64,000 bases of DNA. It comes from Phycisphaerales bacterium. GTDB lineage: Bacteria; Planctomycetota; Phycisphaerae; Phycisphaerales; UBA5793. Position numbers and translations under genes: made by a program. The stretch spans positions 62,001-126,000 of the forward strand of contig JADZAS010000025.1 of the NCBI GenBank assembly GCA_020852515.1, given 5' to 3'. Positions 25,943 through 35,843 of the stretch are shown here, one piece after another. Each line of letters begins with the position of its first letter. The first letter of the stretch is position 1. The notes below the pieces were generated by a model. It had not been told where the DNA came from. It saw nothing but the letters and a program-made list of their open reading frames with translations, and made no database searches.

Positions 25943-26905
25943 TCAGTTCTGCTCGGCCCGGCAGTGGGCGCACCAGGTCTCGGGGTGCGCGAGCAGGGCC
26001 GCGAGCGTCTCCGTCCCGGCGCCTGTTCCACCTGCCTGTTTCCGCTCACGGGCAAGGGCGTCCAGACGAGGTACGGCGATGCGCTGGAAGCGTTCTTCGT
26101 GGAACGACAGGTTCGGGTTGTTGTCCGCGTTCGAGTAGATGTCGCGCATGTCTTCCTTGATGCGCTCGATGCGGGTATCCGGGTACGGGTGGGTGCTGAG
26201 GAACTCGGGCGCGGTGGCGCCTCCTCCTTCGTTCATGGCGTCGAGCAGAATCTGCATCACCTGCATCTGGGCCCGCGGGTTGTAGCCCGCCCGCGCCATG
26301 TAGCGCATGCCGAGATGATCGGCTTCGCTTTCCTGGTCGCGGCTGAACTTGAGCAGGAAACCCTGGCCTCCCACGCCGACGACTGCGGGCAAGGCTTTCG
26401 CCAGCAGATTGTCGCTCTTGCGCGTGCCCAGTGCAGCACTTGTGACGACCCCCTGCAGGATCAGTGCATCAGCCATGCGATCATTGACATGCTGTGCCGT
26501 GACGTGGCCGACTTCGTGGCCGAGCACGCCGGCCAGTTGGGCCTCGTTGGTCATGCGCTCCATCAACCCGCGCGACATGAAGACCTTGCCGCCGGGCAGC
26601 GCAAAGGCGTTGATGACGTCGCTGTCGAGCAGCGTGAACTCCCACGGATTGCTTGGGTTGTCGCCTTCGGTGTGCGGCGTAAGTTTGCCGCCGACTTCGC
26701 TGACGTATTCGCGGAGCACCGCGTCAGGCACTTCCCCGCCGTATTCCTTGACGAGTTCAGGCATCGCCTCTTCGCCGAGTGCAATTTCCTGCTCGTGCGA
26801 GAGCACGATCAACTGCGAGCGGCCGGTGGCTTCGTTCGTGCGGCAGCCGGTCAGATTCAGGGCCGTCATCAGCGCCAGGCCGGCCAGTACGTTCAGAATG
26901 CGCAT
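25943..26905 (-). CDS. M48-family metalloprotease, lipoprotein
   Basis: The 320-residue protein has a lipoprotein signal with lipobox L-T-G-C (Cys at about 20), the zinc site HEVGHVTAQH near 128 and the third ligand in ESEADHLGM near 190, as in LoiP/BepA-type envelope proteases that help quality control of outer-membrane proteins. It ends with C-A-H-C. ATG 26905 is chosen because the GGAGG at 26912-26916 is correctly spaced for it and abuts the alternative ATG at 26911. Placement in the periplasmic leaflet is inferred from the lipobox. Confidence 0.88.
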   Translation of the reverse strand: MRILNVLAGLALMTALNLTGCRTNEATGRSQLIVLSHEQEIALGEEAMPELVKEYGGEVPDAVLREYVSEVGGKLTPHTEGDNPSNPWEFTLLDSDVINAFALPGGKVFMSRGLMERMTNEAQLAGVLGHEVGHVTAQHVNDRMADALILQGVVTSAALGTRKSDNLLAKALPAVVGVGGQGFLLKFSRDQESEADHLGMRYMARAGYNPRAQMQVMQILLDAMNEGGGATAPEFLSTHPYPDTRIERIKEDMRDIYSNADNNPNLSFHEERFQRIAVPRLDALARERKQAGGTGAGTETLAALLAHPETWCAHCRAEQN

Positions 26906-26983
26906 GCTCATCCTCCCTGAGGGTTGTCCGCTTCGATTCTAAGCGCGGCAGGCGGCCGGCGGGCGCACCGCGCCGCCCAACAC

Positions 26984-26989
26984 TATGAT
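26984..26989 (+). promoter_or_regulatory. TATGAT -10-like hexamer five bases before ubiE/menG
   Basis: TATGAT-CTCGC-GTG with no ribosome site: the leaderless pattern. Confidence 0.45.
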
Positions 26990-26994
26990 CTCGC

Positions 26995-27783
26995 GTGCCC
27001 ACGACCGCCGAGCCAACTTCCGAGCCCGTCGCCTGGGATGAGACGCATCTGGCCGATCCGCATTCCGAGGCGGACAAGGCTCAGCGCGTCAACGCGATGT
27101 TTGACGCCATCGCTGACAGTTATGACCTTAACAACCGGCTGCACTCGCTCTGGCGCGACCAGGCATGGCGACGAAAGGCAGTGCGGCTGGCCGCCGTGAT
27201 TCCGGGCCGCGACGATGTGGTTGACGTGGCCTGCGGCACCGGCGACCTGGCGTTCGCCTTCGCGCGGGCCCGGCCTCGCAGCGTGATCGGCATCGACTTT
27301 GTTCCGCGCATGATCCGCCTGGCTCAGGAGAAGGCGGCGAAGCAGGATGGTCCGCTGGCACCCACGTTTCGCGTCGGTGACGCCATGAGCCTGGATCTGC
27401 CCGACGCCTGCTGCGACATTGTGTCGATTGCGTTCGGCATCCGCAACGTGTCTGATCCACAGAGGGCGATCGACGAGTTCCGTCGAATTCTGCGCCCCGG
27501 CGGGCGGCTGGTCATTCTCGAATTCAGCACGCCGACAAACGCGCTGATGCGCGGGCTCTACAACTTCTACTTCCACAAGGTGATGCCGCGCACCGCGACG
27601 TGGATCAGCCGGGATCGCACCGGGGCCTATAGGTACCTGCCGCGCTCGGTTTCGACGTTTGTGACGCGGGAGCGGATGATGGAACTGATGCGCCATGCCG
27701 GTTTCGAGGGAGTGAAGCCGCATCCGATGACGCTGGGCATCTGCGTGGCCTACCTCGGCCGGGTGCCCGCAACGTCCGCCTAA
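26995..27783 (+). CDS. menG: Demethylmenaquinone / ubiquinone-biosynthesis C-methyltransferase (UbiE/MenG)
   Basis: S-adenosylmethionine-dependent methylation of the quinone ring, the last step of menaquinone synthesis. In 262 residues it shows F-D-A-I-A-D-S-Y-D-L-N-N (near 36-47), the SAM motif VDVACGTGDLAF at about 76, GIDFVPRMI, D-A-M-S-L-D-L-P and AFGIRNVSDPQRAI, then R-P-G-G-R-L-V-I-L-E-F-S. All are standard for UbiE/MenG. Menaquinone is the likely product in planctomycetes. The start is a GTG at 26995. It is a single-gene unit. Confidence 0.9.
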   Translation: MPTTAEPTSEPVAWDETHLADPHSEADKAQRVNAMFDAIADSYDLNNRLHSLWRDQAWRRKAVRLAAVIPGRDDVVDVACGTGDLAFAFARARPRSVIGIDFVPRMIRLAQEKAAKQDGPLAPTFRVGDAMSLDLPDACCDIVSIAFGIRNVSDPQRAIDEFRRILRPGGRLVILEFSTPTNALMRGLYNFYFHKVMPRTATWISRDRTGAYRYLPRSVSTFVTRERMMELMRHAGFEGVKPHPMTLGICVAYLGRVPATSA

Positions 27784-27957
27784 CACGTTCCCGCCGCGCC
27801 CGCCATCGCCGTTACCGGACACAATTCTGCCCTGTCCAGAAGGGCCGGCGTTTGCGTCGATGAACCTGTCTCCAGGCGGGGCGGCGTCGCGAGAGCGCAC
27901 GTCGCATCAATGGTGGGCCCGCCAGATCGAACGGACGGCTTCACAGGAGACACGGCA

Positions 27958-28659
27958 GTGAACAAGGAAGTACTGATTGAGCGCCTCTTCCAGACACTCA
28001 TCTCGGGCGATCGAGCCGGGTCGCGCGGCATCGTGAACGAGACCATTGAGATGGGCGTGCCTGCAGAAGAACTGCTCTCGGAAATCTTCTGGCCAACGCT
28101 GAATCTCGTTCAGAAGCTCTTCCGCGCCGACCAACTCTCCTGCCTGTCGCATCACTTTGCGACGCGCATCATGCGCTCACTCGCGGACCAGGCGCAGACG
28201 CGGCTGAGGGTCTCGCCGTCCAACGGCAAGCGCATTCTTGTTGCGTGCGGCGGCACCGAGCAGGATGAACTCGCCGCGTCGATGGCCGTCGATCTCATCG
28301 AAGCGGGCGGCTTCGAAGTGGCCTTCGCCGGCGGCGGCGTGCCGTTCGACGAGATCATGGCGCGAGTGGGGGAGGACCGCCCGGACATCCTGCTGCTCTT
28401 CTCTTCAGCCGCGAAGGACCTGCCCGAGATCCGGCGCCTCATCGACGAACTGCACGAAGTGAATGTGTGCCCAGAGATGCAGATCGTCGTCGGCGGCGGC
28501 GTGTACGGCCGGGCCGAGGGGCTGGCCGAAGAGATCGGCGCCGATCTCTACGTTCCCGAACTCGGCCAGGTCGTCGATCTGCTGCTCGATCAGAACACCA
28601 AGCGGGCCCGGAGCGATCAGCGCACGGTCGGCCGCAAACGCCGCGCAAAAGTGGCATGA
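27958..28659 (+). CDS. B12-binding-fold protein lacking the cobalamin histidine
   Basis: The 233-residue product has an N-terminal helical cap (about 1-85, like the modular B12-binding PCMT/MerR-type caps) and a C-terminal cobalamin-binding fold (about 90-215) with G-G-x-P-F-D-E-I, L-L-L-F-S-S-A-A-K-D-L-P and I-V-V-G-G-G-V-Y. The usual D-x-H-x-x-G loop reads GTEQDELAAS, so the axial-ligand His is Asp. It may bind cobalamin base-on, another ligand, or serve as a scaffold. GTG 27958 has an AGGAG site eight bases upstream. No methyltransferase or radical-SAM partner is adjacent. Confidence 0.7.
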   Translation: MNKEVLIERLFQTLISGDRAGSRGIVNETIEMGVPAEELLSEIFWPTLNLVQKLFRADQLSCLSHHFATRIMRSLADQAQTRLRVSPSNGKRILVACGGTEQDELAASMAVDLIEAGGFEVAFAGGGVPFDEIMARVGEDRPDILLLFSSAAKDLPEIRRLIDELHEVNVCPEMQIVVGGGVYGRAEGLAEEIGADLYVPELGQVVDLLLDQNTKRARSDQRTVGRKRRAKVA

Positions 28660-28722
28660 CGCGGAATTTATTCGCCAGCAGCCGGAGCCGCGGATCGTCA
28701 AGGTCCGCGGCTTCGTTCTCTT

Positions 28723-29919
28723 TCAGGCGTCGACGGCGAGTCGAGGCGTGCGAAGCCTGGGTCCGCCAATGCGTCCATGCAGCGCTATGTTCGCCGCCGT
28801 GATGGGGCTGGCCGTCAGCACGCGCGCAGCGCGCCGCGTGCTCACATTCGCCACCGCCGTGGCGACGACGGTGAGGCGCTCGCCGGCTTGCTGCGGCTGG
28901 CTCACGTCGCCGATGGCGTTGACGCACGCCGCGCAACCGGGCAGGCCGAGGTCGCAGCCGGCCTCGCGGAACACTGTCTCCAGATCGGGTCCGTCATCGC
29001 CGAGCCGCACCTGTTTCAAGAGTTGAACATCGCGCATCGAAGCGGGCGCGATCACCGTGGGCACGTGCACGCGCTGGCCGGCAAGCACCTCCGCCGCCAG
29101 ACGCAGGTCGGCGACCGAGCCCGTGGTGCAGGAGCCGATGTAGACGCGATCGACGTCGGTGGGCTCGAATGATCCGAGCGCGTGCACGCTCTCGTCCTCG
29201 CCGATCACGGGCGACAGGTCCGGAGCGTTGACACGAGTCGCGTTCAGATCATCGATCCCGTGCGTGACGGTGATGTTCTGCGCGGGGCTGTCGCCCAGCA
29301 GCAGGGCGCACAACGCGCAGAGCGATGAGTCGTCGCGGTGCTGCGGCCAGTCGAGACACGCCCACACGCCGCGGCGAATCAGGGGCCGCAGCGTGATGGC
29401 CAGGTCGTGCACCGCAGCGCCGGGGGGAAGGTCACCTTCGATGATGATCTGCTGCACGGGCGGTCGGCAGGCCCAGGTGCGCCCCTTGGCCAGCAGCGCC
29501 GCCACGTCCATGGGTTGGACCAGAACGGACACGCAGCCGCGTGCGGCCGCAGCCGCGTCGGCTTTGCGCGTCGTCGCGATGAGCCACTCGCGCCCTGCGG
29601 GGGCCAGTGGCGCACAGCCGTCGTCGCAGCCGCCGATCTGGTGGGTAAAAATCAATCCGTGCTGAGCCGCGAAGGCCTGCAGCGCCTCGTGCGCGGCGAC
29701 GCGATCGGGCAGGGCGGACTCCAGATCGATGCCGGAAACGACATGAACGCGGTCGGGCCGCGCCAGCGGCGCGTGGGCGCCGAAGTGCTCGACGAGCAGC
29801 CGCAGCGCCGCCGGGCCGTGCAGGTCATCAACGATCACGAGATCCGGCTCGACCCAGACCGCCGGCGCCGGCTCGTCGCGCGGGCCCGACTCGAACAAGG
29901 TGCGCAACGCTTCGCTCAT
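28723..29919 (-). CDS. Divergent aconitase/LeuC-like protein
   Basis: The 398-residue protein resembles the large subunit of isopropylmalate or homoaconitate dehydratase. The [4Fe-4S] cysteines appear conserved: YIGSCTTGSVADLR and P-G-C-A-A-C. The P-P-G-A-A-V-H-D region and the C-terminal A-S-P-I-T-A-A-N-I-A-L-H-G helix also match. The active-site D-S-H-T segment is replaced by I-A-T-T-R-K-A-D-A-A, so the normal hydro-lyase reaction is doubtful. A LeuD-like small subunit lies at 51970-52530, not beside it. The start at 29919 has TAGAAT seven bases upstream. Confidence 0.7.
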   Translation of the reverse strand: MSEALRTLFESGPRDEPAPAVWVEPDLVIVDDLHGPAALRLLVEHFGAHAPLARPDRVHVVSGIDLESALPDRVAAHEALQAFAAQHGLIFTHQIGGCDDGCAPLAPAGREWLIATTRKADAAAAARGCVSVLVQPMDVAALLAKGRTWACRPPVQQIIIEGDLPPGAAVHDLAITLRPLIRRGVWACLDWPQHRDDSSLCALCALLLGDSPAQNITVTHGIDDLNATRVNAPDLSPVIGEDESVHALGSFEPTDVDRVYIGSCTTGSVADLRLAAEVLAGQRVHVPTVIAPASMRDVQLLKQVRLGDDGPDLETVFREAGCDLGLPGCAACVNAIGDVSQPQQAGERLTVVATAVANVSTRRAARVLTASPITAANIALHGRIGGPRLRTPRLAVDA

Positions 29920-29926
29920 GCGCGGG

Positions 29927-29932
29927 ATTCTA
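29927..29932 (-). promoter_or_regulatory. TAGAAT -10-like hexamer for the LeuC-like gene
   Basis: On the minus strand TAGAAT-CCCGCGC-ATG, with no Shine-Dalgarno sequence. Confidence 0.5.
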
Positions 29933-29993
29933 TCGCGCCGCGATGAGGCGCGGGGCAAGACGAGCCGGGAAACTGCGCAGCCGTTCGCCAGCC

Positions 29994-32069
<2,076 letters not shown>

Positions 32070-32427
32070 GAAGGCACCTCCATCCGTGGATTGAATCGCC
32101 TGACGTTCAGGTCAGTGAACGCCGACGCTCAGGCCGCTGGCGGGTCGAGGCAACAGCCCGGCCGGAGTCAGATCCCGATCCTCATGGATGCCACGTCCCC
32201 CGCACGAGGCTGGATGCGCTGGATCGCCCCATAATTATTCGTCATCCGGCGCATCGTGGTTCAGCCTGATTTTGAATCTATCGGCACAAGGCCGCGCCAG
32301 GCGGGATCATCTCAACGAGCGGGCCGGAAATGACGCAGCCGGCCTTAGATTATTCCTCACGACCGGCCGTCTGGTCGGGTATGCTTGGCTGACGGCAGGA
32401 CGCGATATTCATCCCGAGGAGCCCCTT
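32070..32427. other. Divergent intergenic region between prkA and a hypothetical gene
   Basis: No convincing gene. It contains the prkA ribosome site at its left end. A TATGCT hexamer at 32380-32385 followed by a GAGGAG ribosome site at 32416-32421 serves the plus-strand gene. AT-richer patches near 32230-32280 and 32345 suggest promoters. No hairpin stands out. Confidence 0.4.
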
Positions 32428-32958
32428 TTGAGCGCGCCATCGCCGATGCACTTCGGAGCGAACGGCCAGCACCCGCCACTGCCAGGCGTGGCCGAGCGCC
32501 TCGTCGCCCGGCGTTTCGGCCGCACGGGCGGGTTTCATCCCGGCACCGGCGCCGCACTGCGATTGACCCACCGCCAGCGCGACCTGCTCCGAAAGGGGAT
32601 GGCTGAACTCCACTCCGCGTGCGGCGATGAGGCGACGTGGCGACTCGCGGCCGACGAGGCTGAGGCCGCCCAGCGTGAACTCCAAATCGCCGATCTCGCG
32701 CCGGGGTTCATCATGTGGGCCACGAACACCGCCGCCATCGCCAGCGGCGCCTGGTGGCTGCTCCTGCCCGGCTGCGGCGCGCCGGCGCTGCAGTCCACCA
32801 TCTGCGCCTACCTCCGCGTGCCGTGGATCGAGCGCCGGCCCGAGTACGCGCGACTCGCCGAGGCCATCGCGCAGGGGCGCTACCCGACGATGAAGCGGAT
32901 CATCGAGTGGGCCGAGCGCGTGCGCTGTGCGCTCATGATCAACGTGCGCGACCGGTAA
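32428..32958 (+). CDS. Hypothetical protein
   Basis: Not recognised. The 176-residue product begins after a GAGGAG ribosome site six bases before TTG 32428; ATG 32446 is the alternative. The frame is open further upstream to 32188, but that part looks non-coding. It has a charged helical region (THRQRDLLRKGMAELHSA), a hydrophobic stretch of about 22 residues near 100-122 (FIMWATNTAAIASGAWWLLL) that could be a membrane segment, and a polar tail ending MKRIIEWAERVRCALMINVRDR. A competing long frame on the other strand (32350-33183) has less protein-like composition. Confidence 0.45.
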   Translation: MSAPSPMHFGANGQHPPLPGVAERLVARRFGRTGGFHPGTGAALRLTHRQRDLLRKGMAELHSACGDEATWRLAADEAEAAQRELQIADLAPGFIMWATNTAAIASGAWWLLLPGCGAPALQSTICAYLRVPWIERRPEYARLAEAIAQGRYPTMKRIIEWAERVRCALMINVRDR

Positions 32959-33004
32959 GGCATCGGTGATGAACTGAATCGGCCCGGCCCCGTCGGGCCG
33001 CGCG

Positions 33005-33010
33005 TACCAT
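33005..33010 (+). promoter_or_regulatory. TACCAT -10-like hexamer six bases before trmB
   Basis: TACCAT-CCCGCC-ATG, no ribosome site; a GC-rich dyad (GGCCCGGCCCC/GGGCCG) lies just upstream. Confidence 0.45.
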
Positions 33011-33016
33011 CCCGCC

Positions 33017-33688
33017 ATGAGTTTCGGTCTGGCTCGCGGCAAACCGCTTGACATCACCGGCGTCGGCATCCAGTCGGCCGACCTGCCTGACTTCGACGCC
33101 GCGCGGTTCATCGACGTGCGCGAGTGGTTCGGCTCGCGCGCGCACCTCCCGCTCGAAATCGAGATCGGCTCGGGCAAGGGCACCTTCCTGGTTCAGCAGG
33201 CGCCGCGGCAGCAGGATGTAAATTTCCTCGGCATCGAGTGGGCCGGCGAGTTCTTTCGCTACGCCGCCGATCGCGTGCGCCGAAATGAGATTTCCAACGT
33301 GCGGTTGCTGCACGGTGATGCAATCGAGTTCATCCGCCACCGCTGCCCGGCGGAGATCTGCCGCGTGATCCATCTCTACTTCCCCGACCCCTGGCCCAAG
33401 AAGCGCCACCACAAGCGGCGCAGCGTGCAGGACCAGTCGCTGCGCGACTTTCACCGTATTCTTGAACCGGGCGGCGAGGCCCGGATCGTCACCGACCACG
33501 ACGAGTACTGGCAGTGGATCGAAGAGCACGCGCTGCGGGCTGAGTCGCTCTTCGCCCGCGAGCCGTTCGCGCCGCCGGGCGATGGTGGGGCAGACGGCGG
33601 CGAACTCGTGGGCACCAACTTTGAGCGCAAGTACCGCCGCGAGGGCCGGCCGTTCCACGCGATGACGCTGCGGAAAAAAGTGACATGA
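33017..33688 (+). CDS. trmB: tRNA (guanine(46)-N7)-methyltransferase
   Basis: SAM-dependent N7 methylation of G46 in the tRNA variable loop. The 223-residue protein has the L-E-I-E-I-G-S-G-K-G-T-F motif (about 50-60), G-I-E-W, the characteristic Y-F-P-D-P-W-P-K-K-R-H-H-K-R-R near 126-140, and the T-D-H-D-E-Y segment. C-terminal T-N-F-E-R-K-Y (T-x-F/Y-E-x-K) completes the family signature. The length is normal. It appears to be a leaderless single-gene unit. Confidence 0.93.
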   Translation: MSFGLARGKPLDITGVGIQSADLPDFDAARFIDVREWFGSRAHLPLEIEIGSGKGTFLVQQAPRQQDVNFLGIEWAGEFFRYAADRVRRNEISNVRLLHGDAIEFIRHRCPAEICRVIHLYFPDPWPKKRHHKRRSVQDQSLRDFHRILEPGGEARIVTDHDEYWQWIEEHALRAESLFAREPFAPPGDGGADGGELVGTNFERKYRREGRPFHAMTLRKKVT

Positions 33689-33698
33689 GCCGCGAGGC

Positions 33699-34484
33699 TC
33701 ACGGGCCCGATTCGAGCAGGCGGCACAGCTTCTTGACGCTGATCTTGCGTGCGATCGCATGTGATGAGCCGCGAAGTGATGCGACCGCGCGGGCAATTTC
33801 GTCAGAGGTCGGATTCAACGGATGCAGCACCCGCACCAATCGCGGATAGACCTCGCGATTCATGAACCGCGGAACGTCTGTCGCGACCAGAGCCAGCAGA
33901 AGGGCGAGACTGGCCAGCCCGCCGTAGAGCAGCACGTCGTCGGTCCCGGCGGCCCCTCCAGCAATCCACCCGTTGGCGCGCGCGAGTCCGATGACGAGCG
34001 GTGTGAGGACCCCCAGCAGCGCCAGGCCGCTCCATGGGTCGAGTCGCACCTGGATGACGCGCTGATCCAGTTCGCGGCTGGCGCGGAGGAGAATCTGTGC
34101 GATGCAGTGGATGCGCGCCTGCGGCATCGCGCCGGGACCACGAGCCGAGGCGGCGGCGGCGATTTCGCGGCTTCGGCGTGCGAAGACTTCCGGATGTGTT
34201 TCGTCGATGAGGCGCTTGATCGTTGACGATGAGGCAGCCCAACGAGCCACGCCCGCATAATCCTCGCGCTGCGTCTCCATCTCATTGCCGCACTCTTCGC
34301 AAATCACGGAGTCATCGAGCTTGACGCCCAGGCCGGTGGGGATTCCCCAAAGATGGTCCATGTTGCGGCGCCGGCAATAGCGCATCGGCTGCACTTGACC
34401 ACAGTCGAGACAGAAGTCCGCCACGTGCCCAATGCGTCGACGGCGGACCTTTCTTGTGATCACAAGGACGCCGAATGGTGTCAT
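33699..34484 (-). CDS. Hypothetical membrane protein with N-terminal zinc ribbon
   Basis: The 261-residue protein has two C-x2-C pairs (F-C-L-D-C-G near residue 25 and I-C-E-E-C-G near 62), which suggests a zinc ribbon. A helical middle, two membrane segments (about 147-165 and 178-198) and a C-terminal cytoplasmic helix ending KKLCRLLESG follow. No known family was recognised. It is convergent with trmB and divergent from the cyclophilin gene. The first Cys pair starts close to the N-terminus, so the ATG at 34484 is probably close to the true start. Confidence 0.55.
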   Translation of the reverse strand: MTPFGVLVITRKVRRRRIGHVADFCLDCGQVQPMRYCRRRNMDHLWGIPTGLGVKLDDSVICEECGNEMETQREDYAGVARWAASSSTIKRLIDETHPEVFARRSREIAAAASARGPGAMPQARIHCIAQILLRASRELDQRVIQVRLDPWSGLALLGVLTPLVIGLARANGWIAGGAAGTDDVLLYGGLASLALLLALVATDVPRFMNREVYPRLVRVLHPLNPTSDEIARAVASLRGSSHAIARKISVKKLCRLLESGP

Positions 34485-34534
34485 GACTGTAGATCCAGAT
34501 GCGGCCGAGGCTCCAGCGATGGCGTGACGACCCC

Positions 34535-34540
34535 TATACT
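34535..34540 (+). promoter_or_regulatory. TATACT -10 element of the cyclophilin gene
   Basis: A TATACT match 67 bases before ATG 34608, whose AAGGAG ribosome site is at 34593-34598. The -35 is not clear. Confidence 0.45.
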
Positions 34541-34607
34541 AGCAAACGGTCGCTGGTTCGCGGGATGGTCCGCTTCTGCGCGACGCGTATCCAAGGAGTT
34601 TTCTGCA

Positions 34608-35591
34608 ATGATTCTCGCACTGGCAGTTTCAGTCGCCCTCTCCGCCACGCCCCTCACGCCTGAGCGGCTCTATTACCAGATCGACCGGGCCATGCCCATT
34701 GCCGTCGAGGCCGGCGAGAGCCGCGAACTGGCGCTGCTCAAGCCCGACAACACGCTCATCACGCGCGTCAACGTGCCCAATGACGCCACGGCGGTCGATC
34801 TCAACATTCTCATTCCCGATCTCTACTCAAATACCGAGGTTTGTTACCTGCAGCTGCTCGAGCGCGGCGAGCCGACCGGCGCAGCGCTGCTGCTCGAGCC
34901 GCTCGTCGAGCGGCCCAAACCCGTGCTGCGCTACGGCGAGCGCGGCCCCGTCGTGGACAACTGGATGCGGCCAAGCCCCGATCAACTCTCCATGGCGGGC
35001 TTTCGAGTCTCCGTCGAGCGCGATGTCGTGCTCCACACGACCATGGGCAACATCCGGATGGTGATGCGGCCCGACATGGCGCCCAACTCGGCGTGGAACT
35101 TCACCAGCCTCGTCGACGGCGGCTTTTACACGCACATACCCTTCCACCGCATCATCGGCAACACGCCCAGCGGCAAGGGCTTTGTCATCCAGGCCGGCGA
35201 TCCGACCGGCACCGGCACCGGCGGCCCGGGCTACAGCATCGATCTCGAACCCAGCACGCTGCCTCATGATCTCGGCGTCATCAGCATGGCGCGCGAAGGC
35301 GGCAACGTCGATACCGGCGGCAGCCAGTTCTTCATCTGCCTCTCGCGCGAGATGACCGCCAGGCTCGACGGGCAGTACACCTCATTCGGCCAGACGATCG
35401 AAGGGCTGGACGTAGTGGGCAAACTCGGCGCTGTGCCGACGGGCGCCGAAGACCGGCCGCTCACGATGCCTTACATCGAGACAGCCGAACTCGTGCCGGC
35501 GTCCCCGCGGTCGCCCGGCGTCAAGCCGAGTTGGATGGCCCAGAAGGCGGAGTCTAAGCCCGAGCCGCCGCCGGCGAATCCGCAGCGGTGA
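34608..35591 (+). CDS. Secreted cyclophilin-type peptidyl-prolyl isomerase
   Basis: The 327-residue product has a short signal peptide (ALAVSVALSATPL), a ~115-residue N-terminal domain of unknown type, then a cyclophilin domain (about 140-300). That domain shows F-H-R-I-I-G, F-V-I-Q-A-G-D-P-T-G-T-G-T-G-G-P-G-Y, G-V-I-S-M-A-R and S-Q-F-F-I-C-L-S. A Pro/Lys-rich tail follows. Export to the periplasm and folding of secreted proteins is the expected role. The catalytic Arg in FHR and the QAGD segment are present. The frame is open far upstream but only ATG 34608 has an AAGGAG site. Confidence 0.88.
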   Translation: MILALAVSVALSATPLTPERLYYQIDRAMPIAVEAGESRELALLKPDNTLITRVNVPNDATAVDLNILIPDLYSNTEVCYLQLLERGEPTGAALLLEPLVERPKPVLRYGERGPVVDNWMRPSPDQLSMAGFRVSVERDVVLHTTMGNIRMVMRPDMAPNSAWNFTSLVDGGFYTHIPFHRIIGNTPSGKGFVIQAGDPTGTGTGGPGYSIDLEPSTLPHDLGVISMAREGGNVDTGGSQFFICLSREMTARLDGQYTSFGQTIEGLDVVGKLGAVPTGAEDRPLTMPYIETAELVPASPRSPGVKPSWMAQKAESKPEPPPANPQR

Positions 35592-35843
35592 ACGTAACGG
35601 CTCGCCCTGCATCTAGTTCACCTTCCTCTGTCCCTAGCTTGTTTGCGCCAAGGTGTCAAAGCAGTCATGGCATAGCCACTACCTCTCCAACAGACTGAGG
35701 GCCCCGTTGCGGCCGCTTGAGTGCCGGCAGGTGACTTTCTGGAACTACTTGATTGTCGCATGCGAAAGCGCATGTGCCTTCAAGTGAAGTTCCGAGGCCG
35801 CGAGCCCGGTTGCACGAAGGGCACAGCGAAGAAGGAGAGTGTC

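Noticed and set aside
32350-33183. A 277-codon minus-strand frame competing with the hypothetical gene at 32428
   Set aside because: No motif, no ribosome site, and it overlaps the well-supported trmB start; the plus-strand frame has a GAGGAG site and a more natural composition.
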